A DNA stretch of 24,163 nt from an uncultured Mycoplasmatota bacterium (GCA_900545005.1 UQXO01000016.1:1-24163); one strand, 5' to 3'; positions 1 through 7,295 are shown, numbered from the stretch's first letter. The notes: generated from the letters alone by a model not told the origin. Numbers and translations: made by a program.

Positions 1-51
1 CATTAAAAAGCACTAGTTTGATCTTTGAAAATCGAAAAAAATTATAAGAAT

Positions 52-1725
52 TTACACACCAGTATTGACAAGGTCAAGAGAAAGGTGATAAGGGTCAGTT
101 GCTGTCCCTGAACCTTGTGCCAGCACTTCAACCTTAAGATTGAAAACTGGCCGAACCCCAGCGTTCCAGTCCACGTCGTCGTCGATGTAGGTCGCATCGC
201 CATTCGAATACAAGTACCATACGGAAGCAGCACGGCCGGCGTGGCGAGGCGAGGAAGTCCACCAGGTTTGACCTATGGATAGGTAATGGCGATTACTTCT
301 AATATCCCACCCACCGGCTAGTACAATTTCATCTTCGCTTAAAAGACCAACTGGATATGTTAAAGCTCCATTACCCTTACTGGTATCACTTACGGTAAAT
401 GCGTCATTCTTTTGTGGACATGTTAACATCATTTTCATATTACCATAATTTGTACCACGCTGTGGACCAAATCCCCATCTATACAATGTCGAATTAGTTC
501 CATAGCCAGGTTTCGTATTAGTATTATATCTGGTATCGGTATATATACTTATTGAACGATCATTACAGAAAATATTATCAGCAATATATTGTTCATTAGT
601 TGTACCAACTATATTTGTTTTATACCAATTATCTATATAAGTTTTAATAGTTGAATCATTTGTGTTAGTTTGAGCTACTTCTTTGCTGGAAGTTCCATAA
701 TAGACATAACCATATTTTATGTCAACATATTTAAAATCATCAGTAGTTACACCCATTATTTTATATAGTGTACTTACACTAGAAGGTACACTAGTTGGAG
801 TACTATCAGCATAATAATATCCAATGTAATCAGTAGTAAGATTACTGCCAAGTACTTGAATTGGATTTTTCAAAGTAAATAATTTTGTATTCTCATCAAA
901 CGTATACTCTTTTGAAATATAAAGCGTATCTTTTTTTTCAAAACTGTTTGGTGAGGAATACTCAGACGGTTCTACTATATCACTATTACCATACATATAA
1001 CCAACATCAGCATTATCATAAGTGTCTTTATTAAAAGCACTCTCACCAATAATTCTATCTGCACTGCCATCACCAGTAGCATGAGCACTTGTGCCATCAT
1101 AAATAACACGAACAGTACCATCACCATTTATACGAACAATTCGCCAATAAAAGCCTGCAAACTTCACATAATTATTAGTTACATTACCGCGATAATAATA
1201 TGAATCACCATAAGCATCTTTAGCCTTACATAAATAACCATAAGTATCTTCTCCACCAGTAACATTCACCGAACCATCAGCATTCATAGTTGGACATCTA
1301 CCAGAAGTGTCTAGCTGAGCAATAATATTTGAAATTGGCTCTTTTTTAAAGTAAACATTACACTTAGTCCTTTTACTTAGATTAGTTAATACTATTCCCC
1401 AAGAATCATTATTCCATTTACCTACAGCACCATTATCACAAGAAACTTTTTCCGCAATATAACCATCATTTTTACCAGGAATTGTACTAGAATACTCACC
1501 ATCAATATAAGCACTGATTACATCACCATGAATAAAATCACCAACAGTAGTTCTTACTACTTCTTCCTCTTTAAAGACACTAAATTTCGAATAAGCAAAG
1601 TATATTCCTATTAATAATACTAATATACAAGGTATACCTATATATAAATATCTCTTATACTTCTTAAATCTTAATTTCTTTAAATACTTTTCTTTATTAA
1701 ATTTCTTCATATTAATATAATCCAT
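52..1725 (-). CDS. Membrane-anchored surface protein with C-terminal WWTSSP...GVRP domain; candidate DGR target
   Basis: A 557-aa protein. It has a basic cytoplasmic N-terminus (residues 1-25), one membrane segment (about 28-46), then a long extracytoplasmic part rich in Thr, Ser, Tyr and Asn. It shows a WRIVRINGDGTVRVIYDG motif near 190-210 and a C-terminal WWTSSP (W488) to GVRPVFNLK (G523) module. This module resembles the DUF6273/C-type-lectin-like ends of surface proteins, including many targets of diversity-generating retroelements. There is no LPXTG, so the N-terminal helix is the likely anchor. The ligand is unknown; adhesion or recognition is inference. Neither ATG 1725 nor in-frame ATG 1710 (MKKFNKEK) has a clear Shine-Dalgarno sequence; a -10-like TATTAT sits 10 bp before ATG 1725, so translation could be leaderless from a fixed promoter, or start after a long leader from the invertible segment upstream. 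Codon use changes sharply at the 3' end (separate entry). Confidence 0.85.
   Translation of the reverse strand: MDYINMKKFNKEKYLKKLRFKKYKRYLYIGIPCILVLLIGIYFAYSKFSVFKEEEVVRTTVGDFIHGDVISAYIDGEYSSTIPGKNDGYIAEKVSCDNGAVGKWNNDSWGIVLTNLSKRTKCNVYFKKEPISNIIAQLDTSGRCPTMNADGSVNVTGGEDTYGYLCKAKDAYGDSYYYRGNVTNNYVKFAGFYWRIVRINGDGTVRVIYDGTSAHATGDGSADRIIGESAFNKDTYDNADVGYMYGNSDIVEPSEYSSPNSFEKKDTLYISKEYTFDENTKLFTLKNPIQVLGSNLTTDYIGYYYADSTPTSVPSSVSTLYKIMGVTTDDFKYVDIKYGYVYYGTSSKEVAQTNTNDSTIKTYIDNWYKTNIVGTTNEQYIADNIFCNDRSISIYTDTRYNTNTKPGYGTNSTLYRWGFGPQRGTNYGNMKMMLTCPQKNDAFTVSDTSKGNGALTYPVGLLSEDEIVLAGGWDIRSNRHYLSIGQTWWTSSPRHAGRAASVWYLYSNGDATYIDDDVDWNAGVRPVFNLKVEVLAQGSGTATDPYHLSLDLVNTGV
148..264 (-). other. Putative DGR variable region (GC-rich, NNC/NNT codons)
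   Basis: This is the coding stretch from WW to GVRP. In 181-240, 34 of 60 bases are G or C, against 19 of 60 in a control stretch (661-720) of the same gene. Read on the minus strand, nearly all variable-looking codons end in C or T: CGC CAC GCC GGC CGT, then TCC, TAC, TAT, GAT, ACC, TAC, ATC, GAC (four times) and GCT. Such codons arise when the adenines of AAC/AAT template codons are replaced at random by a DGR reverse transcriptase. The flanking framework (TGG TGG at 259-264, GGG GTT CGG CCA at 148-159) would be constant. No template repeat or reverse transcriptase is inside the window; they could lie just left of position 1. Confidence 0.6.
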
Positions 1726-1769
1726 TTCTAGCTATAATACGCGACACTTATAGCCTACCCAAGATTAAA
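1726..1769 (-). promoter_or_regulatory. Possible fixed promoter of the surface-protein gene
   Basis: On the minus strand TTGGGT, 17 bp, then TATTAT lies directly before ATG 1725. The -35 is poor (three of six consensus bases) and the predicted transcript would begin almost at the start codon. It is an alternative, or an addition, to transcription entering from the invertible segment. Confidence 0.3.
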
Positions 1770-1797
1770 AATAATATACCTTTACATTACTTTACAC

Positions 1798-1825
1798 TTT
1801 TCATAGAGTTGCAAACTCTATGAAA
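1798..1825 (+). repeat. Left inverted repeat (IR-L) of putative invertible segment
   Basis: This 28-bp site is the exact reverse complement of 2063-2090. Each copy is itself a near-palindrome with 12-bp arms (TTTCATAGAGTT and its complement) around an asymmetric centre. That layout, symmetric arms around a short directional core, is typical of a tyrosine-recombinase crossover site. It is not a good terminator because no T-run follows. Confidence 0.85.
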
Positions 1826-1856
1826 ATTCTAGGTGAATACTGGGTTAAAACCCCTT

Positions 1857-1887
1857 TTGACTAGAATCCCTGACTAGAAATTATAAT
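1857..1887 (+). promoter_or_regulatory. Promoter-like sequence P1 inside the invertible segment, pointing right
   Basis: TTGACT (1857-1862), a 19-bp spacer and TATAAT (1882-1887). The spacer is slightly long. It points away from the surface-protein gene in the present orientation and toward it after inversion. Confidence 0.4.
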
Positions 1888-1970
1888 TATTTTTGGAATG
1901 TAAACTCTTTACAAAACTAGTGTTCACCTAGGAAATGTATGTATTTCTTTGACTAGGAATTTGACTAGAA
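1857..1970 (+). repeat. Four copies of a TGACTAG(G)AA direct repeat
   Basis: Copies begin near 1858, 1871, 1950 and 1962, arranged as two close pairs about 90-100 bp apart. An inverted pair, CTAGGTGAA (1829-1837) and TTCACCTAG (1923-1931), shares the CTAG core. These could be accessory or arm-type binding sites for the recombinase, or regulator sites. Function is inference. Confidence 0.5.
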
Positions 1971-1990
1971 AAAGATGATTTATCTATAAA
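1961..1990 (+). promoter_or_regulatory. Promoter-like sequence P2 inside the invertible segment, pointing right
   Basis: TTGACT (1961-1966), an 18-bp spacer and TATAAA (1985-1990). A nested inverted repeat (TATACC/GGTATA outside CTTTAA/TTAAAG, 1991-2024) begins at the expected transcription start and could be an operator or a 5' hairpin. Confidence 0.5.
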
Positions 1991-2062
1991 TATACCCTTT
2001 AAAAAAGCTTAAAGATATGGTATATTTATGATATAAGTTAAGAATAAGGTACGTAAGTTAGC

Positions 2063-2090
2063 TTTCATAGAGTTTGCAACTCTATGAAAA
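2063..2090 (-). repeat. Right inverted repeat (IR-R) of putative invertible segment
   Basis: Exact reverse complement of the copy at 1798-1825. The shared sequence ends sharply on both sides: beyond 28 bp the outer flanks differ. Confidence 0.85.
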
Positions 2091-2134
2091 TTCTTAATTT
2101 ATCTAGTATACCCCCTCTATAATATTTTATACTT

Positions 2135-2183
2135 AGAATCTGTTTATAAATAGTAAACCTATCATACTACAGATTCTTTTTTA
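2135..2183 (+). terminator. Terminator-like hairpin between invertible segment and recombinase
   Basis: AGAATCTGT (2135-2143) pairs with ACAGATTCT (2169-2177) and is followed by a T-run. A small inner stem (GTTTA/TAAAC) shortens the loop. It would stop rightward transcripts leaving the invertible segment before the recombinase gene. Confidence 0.5.
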
Positions 2184-2283
2184 ATGCTATAATAATCTCA
2201 AGATAAGAGAATACGTAAAAATTTTATATTATTATGTATAAATAATAAATAATAGATAATAATAAATACAAAGGAGGATAATA

Positions 2284-3351
2284 ATGGGAAGAAAAGGAGA
2301 AAGTATATTCAAAAGAAAAGATGGGCGTTATGAAGCCCGTTATATTAAAGCCTACAACGGAGACTTAGCTATCTATGGCTATTTATATGGTAAAACTTAT
2401 ACCGATGTTAAAAACAAAAGAAGAAAAATTATTAGTGAAAAAGAAAGAAAAATAACTGTTAGTAGAAATAAATTTTCTTTATATATAATAAGATGGTTAG
2501 AATATAAAAAAGATAAAGTAAAACTATCTACTTATGCCACCTATACTAATAAGATTAAAAAACATATTATGCCTGAACTAGGAGAATATAAACTTAATTC
2601 TTTAGATAAAGAAGTCATAGAAAGTTACTTAAATACTAAACTTATCTTCTTAGAAACTAATACAGTCCATGAACTAGGAATGATTCTAAAACAAATAATT
2701 AAATATAATCACTTACTCTTAGACTTTGATATTCCTATAAAGAAGAAAAAGAATATAGATGTCTTTCAGAGAAATGAAATTACTCGTCTTGAAAATAATA
2801 CTCTTATAAGTGATAATCCTATCTGTCTAGGAATAGCCTTATCTTTATTTACCGGTATCCGTATTGGTGAATTATGTGCGCTTAAGAAAGAAAACTTTGA
2901 TCTAAATAATCGTCTTATCTATATAAATCATACTCTTATTAGAGTTAAATCAGATCATAATGACTTTAAAACTCGAGTAGTCTTAGATAGTCCTAAGACT
3001 AATAATTCTAATAGAATAGTCCCTATCGCTACTAAACTTCTTACCCCTCTAAAAGAATACCTAGATACCTTTTCTAATGACTCCAACTACTTCTTAACTA
3101 ACTCTTATCATTATATGGAACCCCGTTCTTATTATAATAAATACCAATTCTATTTAAAGAAATGGGGTATCAAGAAACATAAATTCCATGCTCTAAGACA
3201 TACCTTTGCTACTAATGCTATTGAAAAGAATATGGATGTTAAAGCTCTAGCTGAAGTCTTAGGACACTCTAATGTTAGTATTACTTTAAACTTATATGTC
3301 CACCCTTCTCTATCTTATAAAAGAGATTGTATTGATAAAATTTATAGTTAA
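2284..3351 (+). CDS. Tyrosine recombinase (phage-integrase family), likely the inversion enzyme
   Basis: A complete 355-aa site-specific recombinase. Residues 1-60 form an arm-binding-like N-terminus beginning GRKGESIFKRKDGRYEARY; about 65-150 is the SAM-like core-binding domain; the rest is catalytic. Visible catalytic residues are R193 (TGIRIGEL), a PKTNNSNR segment carrying the likely beta-hairpin Lys, H302-A-L-R305, H328 (GHSN) and nucleophile Y338 (LYVHPS), so the enzyme looks intact. The start ATG follows AAAGGAGG by 7 nt. Length and architecture match integrases of Tn916-like elements and phages, but no phage or conjugation genes adjoin it. The nearest partner sequence is the pair of 28-bp inverted repeats ending 193 bp upstream, so promoter inversion is the favoured job. 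It could instead be the relic of an integrated element. A weak TATAAT at 2188-2193 may belong to its own promoter. Confidence 0.93.
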   Translation: MGRKGESIFKRKDGRYEARYIKAYNGDLAIYGYLYGKTYTDVKNKRRKIISEKERKITVSRNKFSLYIIRWLEYKKDKVKLSTYATYTNKIKKHIMPELGEYKLNSLDKEVIESYLNTKLIFLETNTVHELGMILKQIIKYNHLLLDFDIPIKKKKNIDVFQRNEITRLENNTLISDNPICLGIALSLFTGIRIGELCALKKENFDLNNRLIYINHTLIRVKSDHNDFKTRVVLDSPKTNNSNRIVPIATKLLTPLKEYLDTFSNDSNYFLTNSYHYMEPRSYYNKYQFYLKKWGIKKHKFHALRHTFATNAIEKNMDVKALAEVLGHSNVSITLNLYVHPSLSYKRDCIDKIYS

Positions 3352-3390
3352 AAAATCTTATAGACTTTCTTTTCTATAAGATTTTATTTT
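3352..3390. terminator. Bidirectional terminator between recombinase and membrane protein
   Basis: A 13-bp perfect stem (AAAATCTTATAGA at 3352-3364 with its complement at 3373-3385) serves the convergent genes on both sides and overlaps the stop codon of the minus-strand gene. T-rich tracts follow in both directions. Confidence 0.8.
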
Positions 3391-4995
3391 TCTAATTATT
3401 AAATAAATGATAATACTTATTAAAGTTCCTAAAGATATTAAAGAACATACCCTATAAATAAGACTACCCTTAAATTCTAAAGTATAATCACCTGTCTTTA
3501 AATTAGCTTCTAAAAAACCATTATCACTTTCTTTTAAAGTTATCTTCTCTTTACTCCCATCTACTAAACTATATCCGTAATAGAATATCCTTGGTAACTC
3601 ATAAACCCCATTATCTTTAATACTAAAACTAATCTTAGGATAATCCTCTTCTTTAACCCTTACTTCTTCTTTAGTATCTATATTAATAACATTATGACTC
3701 CTAGAATCATAATACTCTTTATGATCAATCAAATTAACCGGCATATATTCATTTTGCCATCCTACTCCATAAGAATAATCTAATTCTTTAAAAGTATTAT
3801 CACTAGCAAAATGAATACTTAAAACCCCTGGTATAATGATTCCTATTAGACAAAGAATCTTTAATTGTCTTGAAGATTTTTCTAAACTAAGAGGAGCCAT
3901 CAAACTAAATCCTAGAATAACTAAAGTTACTAATCGCCACCCAAATTGTATCATAAATAAACTATAAGGCATAATCTTCCAAGGACTATATCTTGTTGAC
4001 ATTATAAAACTAATTAATGTGAATATTCCAATTAACTTGTATTTATCCTCTCTAAAGATATCTCTTTTCCTTAGAAGTAAATAAATCATTAAGACTATAA
4101 CTACTATCGAAAAATAAAAATATATCCCAGAACTATCTATTGGTAAGATGTATTCCATTCCCCATAAAGTCGTATGCCATACTCCTAAAGACATTACCCA
4201 TTTCTTATAGACCATATAATTCCCTAGAAGTTTATGTTCAAATAAAGGTTCAAAGAAAAATAAAGATAATAATAAGACTAAGATACATCCCTTAATAAAA
4301 GGTATTATAAACTCTTTAGTAAATACCTTCTTATATAGAATTAACATCGTAATCCCAAGAAATATAGTTACATAAATCATCATTGTAAAATGCGATAATA
4401 TTCCCCCAACATAACCAATAATAAAACAAGGATAAAACCACTTCTTATGACCCTCTAAAAGCTCTTTAATACTTAAGATAATAAGAGGTAAAAAGATAAA
4501 TAACAAACTCTCCGCTTGAGCATCTCTAACATATATCTCACTCAAATGATAACTACTAGCTAAATAGATAACACTAGCTATAAAACTTAAAGATTTATCT
4601 TTAGTATACCGATAACTACATATATACATCGTTATCCCCGATAAAAAGAAAGTACATAAATAAAATATCTTTACACAAGTAGTAAGCCCTATTCCAAGAG
4701 TCTCTAAAAAGTAAGAAAGATAAGCCGTACAAGTATGAAAAATCGGTGGATAAAATAGCCTACTCCCATAACCAAAACCATTCCCTATATTCGGTAAGAT
4801 TTTCCCCGTTATGCCACTCATAAAATTGGTTTTAATTAAGTCTTTAATACTAGAAATAGTCGCTAAGTGATACATCGTATCATTACCTATATGATACTTA
4901 TTAATAAAAAGAGGTAATAAAAGTCCTAGAGCTACTATAAAGATCCCTATCACCATAATATAATGCTTATCTAATAATTTATTAATCTTCTTCAT
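3358..4995 (-). CDS. Polytopic membrane protein, GT-C-like (PTPS-related/YfhO-type family)
   Basis: A 545-aa integral membrane protein with about 10-12 hydrophobic segments and a soluble C-terminal domain (about 400-515) before a last membrane helix. The early loop GNDTMYHLATI, then NGFGYGSRLFYPPIF near residues 72-86, resembles the family labelled 6-pyruvoyl-tetrahydropterin-synthase-related membrane domain and YfhO-like proteins. These have a GT-C glycosyltransferase-like fold that may use lipid-linked sugars. The acidic residue after the first helix (D39) is where GT-C enzymes often place the catalytic Asp. The substrate cannot be told; cell-envelope glycan modification is inference. ATG 4995 follows AGAGGAG by 7 nt and lies within the end of rmuC (14-bp overlap), so the two are translationally coupled. 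Confidence 0.75.
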   Translation of the reverse strand: MKKINKLLDKHYIMVIGIFIVALGLLLPLFINKYHIGNDTMYHLATISSIKDLIKTNFMSGITGKILPNIGNGFGYGSRLFYPPIFHTCTAYLSYFLETLGIGLTTCVKIFYLCTFFLSGITMYICSYRYTKDKSLSFIASVIYLASSYHLSEIYVRDAQAESLLFIFLPLIILSIKELLEGHKKWFYPCFIIGYVGGILSHFTMMIYVTIFLGITMLILYKKVFTKEFIIPFIKGCILVLLLSLFFFEPLFEHKLLGNYMVYKKWVMSLGVWHTTLWGMEYILPIDSSGIYFYFSIVVIVLMIYLLLRKRDIFREDKYKLIGIFTLISFIMSTRYSPWKIMPYSLFMIQFGWRLVTLVILGFSLMAPLSLEKSSRQLKILCLIGIIIPGVLSIHFASDNTFKELDYSYGVGWQNEYMPVNLIDHKEYYDSRSHNVINIDTKEEVRVKEEDYPKISFSIKDNGVYELPRIFYYGYSLVDGSKEKITLKESDNGFLEANLKTGDYTLEFKGSLIYRVCSLISLGTLISIIIYLIIRKIKSYRKESL

Positions 4996-6058
4996 CTGTA
5001 ATCTCCTCTAATGACACCCCATTAATAGCCTGAAAACGCTTCGTAATCTTTGTCGTCGTTATATTAATATCTTTAACGTCTTTAGAAACCGTCTCAATAC
5101 TCCTACTTAACTTATCCCAACGAACTCGGTATTTATTAAATTCATCACTAAGTAAGTTAAGATTCTCCGCTATAACTTTAGCATACTTATCTCTTTTCAT
5201 ATTCTGTAAAATCATACTTATCGTTGTTAACGTACTAACTAACGTAGTGGGACTAGCTATAAAGACATTCGCATCATATGCATAACCCACTAACTCCGGA
5301 TAATAAGCATTAATCTCAGCAAATATTGCCTCCGCAGGTAAAAACATAATTGCTTGACTAGAAGTAACCCCTCTTATGATATATTTTTGTCTAATGGCAT
5401 CTATATGTTTCTTAACATCATTTTTAAAAGCTTTAGCATAACTATTCCTTAAGTCCATACTAAGACTCTTGTCTACCATCCTCTGATAATTCTCTAATGG
5501 AAACTTACTATCTATACAGATATGCCCTAAAGGTTCCGGAGCAAAAATAATCGAATCAGCTATATAACCATTCGGTAAAGTATACTGTAGTTTATATATA
5601 TCTTTATTACCTTCCCCAAATATACTACTTAATATATAATTAAGACTAACCTCTCCATAGATACCCCTAGTCTTTTTATCCGTTAATATCCCCTGTAAAG
5701 AAACAATATCACTACTAAGATTATCTATTCTTTTTTGAGCCTCATCTATCTTATTTAATCTTTCTAAAATATTATTAAAAGTCTTATTAGTCTTATTAAA
5801 ATTCTCATCTAAATTAAGATTAACTTTCTCATTTATTCTAATCAAACTATTTCTAATATCATCATTAAGTACCTTAAAATCACTACTAATATCTTTACTT
5901 AACCCATATTTAAACTCTAATATATCTTTAGTTAAATTAGTCTCTAGTTTACCCAGTCTCTCTACTATATCGTTATTATTACTTCTCTTCGTCCTTAGAA
6001 TAACAACAATCAAAAGAATAATAACAATCCCAAACATTCCTATAATTATATAAGTCAT
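4982..6058 (-). CDS. rmuC: RmuC family DNA recombination protein
   Basis: A 358-aa protein with an N-terminal membrane helix (about 3-22), a coiled-coil region (about 30-125) and the RmuC nuclease-like domain. The domain shows GEVSLNYILSSIFG, LPNGYIADSIIFAP and HICIDSKFPLENYQRM, followed by a helical C-terminus. In E. coli RmuC limits recombination at inverted repeats; the domain belongs to the restriction-endonuclease-like fold, and the D...DSK arrangement is present here. ATG 6058 is preferred over upstream GTG codons because AGAGGTGG sits 5 nt before it. The gene is the first of a two-gene unit with the membrane protein. Its closeness to an inverted-repeat switch is suggestive but probably chance, since rmuC is a common housekeeping gene. 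Confidence 0.93.
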   Translation of the reverse strand: MTYIIIGMFGIVIILLIVVILRTKRSNNNDIVERLGKLETNLTKDILEFKYGLSKDISSDFKVLNDDIRNSLIRINEKVNLNLDENFNKTNKTFNNILERLNKIDEAQKRIDNLSSDIVSLQGILTDKKTRGIYGEVSLNYILSSIFGEGNKDIYKLQYTLPNGYIADSIIFAPEPLGHICIDSKFPLENYQRMVDKSLSMDLRNSYAKAFKNDVKKHIDAIRQKYIIRGVTSSQAIMFLPAEAIFAEINAYYPELVGYAYDANVFIASPTTLVSTLTTISMILQNMKRDKYAKVIAENLNLLSDEFNKYRVRWDKLSRSIETVSKDVKDINITTTKITKRFQAINGVSLEEITDEED

Positions 6059-6100
6059 TAACACCACCTCTTAGATTATACTAGATAAATAGATAAAAGA

Positions 6101-6122
6101 AAAGACAACTAACGTTGTCATG
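6101..6122 (-). terminator. Short hairpin upstream of rmuC
   Basis: GACAAC, TAAC, GTTGTC (6104-6119) is a perfect 6-bp stem, followed on the minus strand by TTTTCTTTT. It would separate rmuC from the small gene upstream. An operator role is also possible. Confidence 0.4.
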
Positions 6123-6230
6123 TTCTTAATAAGTTTAAACAAACCTATCTATAGAATAAAATTTTTGGGGGGGAAGTATAATCCCTCCCGCCTAACTATA
6201 TAACACATTTTTTAAAATTTATACAAATTT

Positions 6231-6629
6231 TTATATTCCATAATGAATAATATATTTATTTTTCTTATATGCTTCCCCTAATTTATCTTTTAACTTATTA
6301 ATCTCATCTTGCCAATATTTATCTACTTCTAAATTATCTAACTTTTCCATAATTATTAATAAACTAGTTGGAAGAATAATAGTAATATAATAATAATCAA
6401 AGCCTCTATTTTCGATAAAATTAAATGCATAACTTTTAAAATCTAAATCTTTGATTTTTGCCATAATAAAATCATCAATCGAAATACAATCATACTTACT
6501 AGGTTTATATTCATGAAAAAGTCTATAAGTAATAATTCTCGCTCTTATATTTAACTTATTATTCTTAAATTTTCTAATTAATTCCTCTATATTTATATTT
6601 TCAATAATTCCCAATTCATGTCTTGGCAT
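6231..6629 (-). CDS. Hypothetical protein, 132 aa
   Basis: I do not recognise this protein. It is a soluble-looking polypeptide of mixed charge, mostly helical, with a Tyr/Ile-rich hydrophobic patch (YYYITIILPTSLLIIMEKL, about 85-103) and a Lys-rich C-terminus. No membrane segment with a clean signal profile and no catalytic motif is visible. AAGGAG lies 7 nt before ATG 6629, supporting real expression. It is downstream of the membrane-anchored 166-aa gene, 11 bp after that gene's stop, so the two probably form one transcript. Both lie just left of the AbiE operon and read divergently from it, which suggests accessory DNA, but nothing shows a shared function. Confidence 0.65.
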   Translation of the reverse strand: MPRHELGIIENINIEELIRKFKNNKLNIRARIITYRLFHEYKPSKYDCISIDDFIMAKIKDLDFKSYAFNFIENRGFDYYYITIILPTSLLIIMEKLDNLEVDKYWQDEINKLKDKLGEAYKKNKYIIHYGI

Positions 6630-6640
6630 CTCAAAACTCC

Positions 6641-7141
6641 TTACGTTTTAAAGTAACATTCAATATAATATAGTTTATAAGTACTCGTATCATAAACAAG
6701 TATCGTCTTACTACTCCTTGAAGTTTTAATCTTATAATATAGATTAGTATTATTATTTACCTCTTTGGGAAAATTATCTTCAAATAGATGATAAAACTCT
6801 GATTTAAAATTCTTCTTACAAACTAATATCTGGTTCTCAAGATGTTTTAAATCACTATTTTCTAATTGTCTTATGATGTCTTCATTATCATCTTGTTCAT
6901 AGAAAAAGACAGAAAATTCATCAGCAAAGCGAAATGCGTTTGGAGTCTCAAAAATCAATGATGACTTAACCGGCTTCTTAAAAGAAACTTCTTCTTTAAA
7001 ATTAGCATTCACCACATTAATTGGTTCCCTAAAATATATAAACTCTCCCACCAGCCAAACCAATAAAACTAATCCCAAGATTGTCGTAAAAACTACTTCG
7101 AAAATTTTAAATCCCGCTAAAATCCAAATTACTTTCTTCAT
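6641..7141 (-). CDS. Hypothetical membrane-anchored protein, 166 aa
   Basis: Unrecognised. A strongly hydrophobic N-terminal segment (MKKVIWILAGF... to LVLLVWLV, about residues 3-34) is one long or two short membrane helices. A soluble domain of about 125 residues follows with alternating beta-like segments (SSLIFETPNAFRFADEFSVF; SSKTILVYDTSTYKLYYIE). ATG 7141 with AAAGG about 9 nt upstream is preferred to the TTG at 7150. It probably shares a transcript with the 132-aa gene downstream and is divergent from the AbiE toxin-antitoxin operon. Function unknown. Confidence 0.6.
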   Translation of the reverse strand: MKKVIWILAGFKIFEVVFTTILGLVLLVWLVGEFIYFREPINVVNANFKEEVSFKKPVKSSLIFETPNAFRFADEFSVFFYEQDDNEDIIRQLENSDLKHLENQILVCKKNFKSEFYHLFEDNFPKEVNNNTNLYYKIKTSRSSKTILVYDTSTYKLYYIECYFKT

Positions 7142-7247
7142 AAATTCCAACCTTTTTCAATCAAAGTTGCAATAAACATCTAATTAAAATATGGCATATA
7201 ATCATCTAAAAATCAATATCAAATATAATTTTCTTTGTCAAAAAAGG

Positions 7248-7294
7248 TTGATTTTCACCAGTAAATACCATATAATGGTATTGAGAGGTGAAAA
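7248..7294 (+). promoter_or_regulatory. AbiE operon promoter with nested operator palindromes
   Basis: TTGATT (7248-7253), a 17-bp spacer and TATAAT (7271-7276) form a near-consensus promoter. A perfect palindrome with 8-bp arms (AATACCAT around ATA, 7264-7282) covers the -10. A wider inverted pair, TTTTCACC (7252-7259) and GGTGAAAA (7287-7294), surrounds it, and its right half includes the ribosome binding site. AbiEi antitoxins repress their own operon by binding inverted repeats, so these are the likely operators. Confidence 0.8.
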
Positions 7295-7295
7295 T

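Larger units (their letters stand above)
1798..2090. other. Putative invertible DNA segment (phase-variable promoter switch)
   Basis: Two exact 28-bp inverted repeats enclose 237 bp with no ORF. The segment lies between the surface-protein start (1725) and a tyrosine recombinase gene (2284). Inside are rightward promoter-like sequences, several TGACTAG direct repeats and a hairpin at 1991-2024. Inversion would turn the promoters toward the surface-protein gene, giving a leader of roughly 165 nt. This arrangement parallels recombinase-flanked invertible promoters known in Clostridioides and Bacteroides. Inversion itself is inferred, not observed. Confidence 0.7.

Noticed and set aside
42..233. 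63-codon open frame inside the 3' end of the surface gene
   Set aside because: Same strand but another frame, created by the GC-rich stretch; no ribosome binding site, and the product is low-complexity Thr/Arg.
1798..2090. The two 28-bp sites as ordinary terminators or as attL/attR
   Set aside because: Neither has a T-run. Attachment sites of an integrated element should be direct repeats, whereas these are inverted, and the enclosed DNA has no genes.
7191..7295. Longer N-terminus for the AbiEi protein
   Set aside because: The near-consensus promoter and operator lie inside it, and a strong ribosome binding site precedes ATG 7296.
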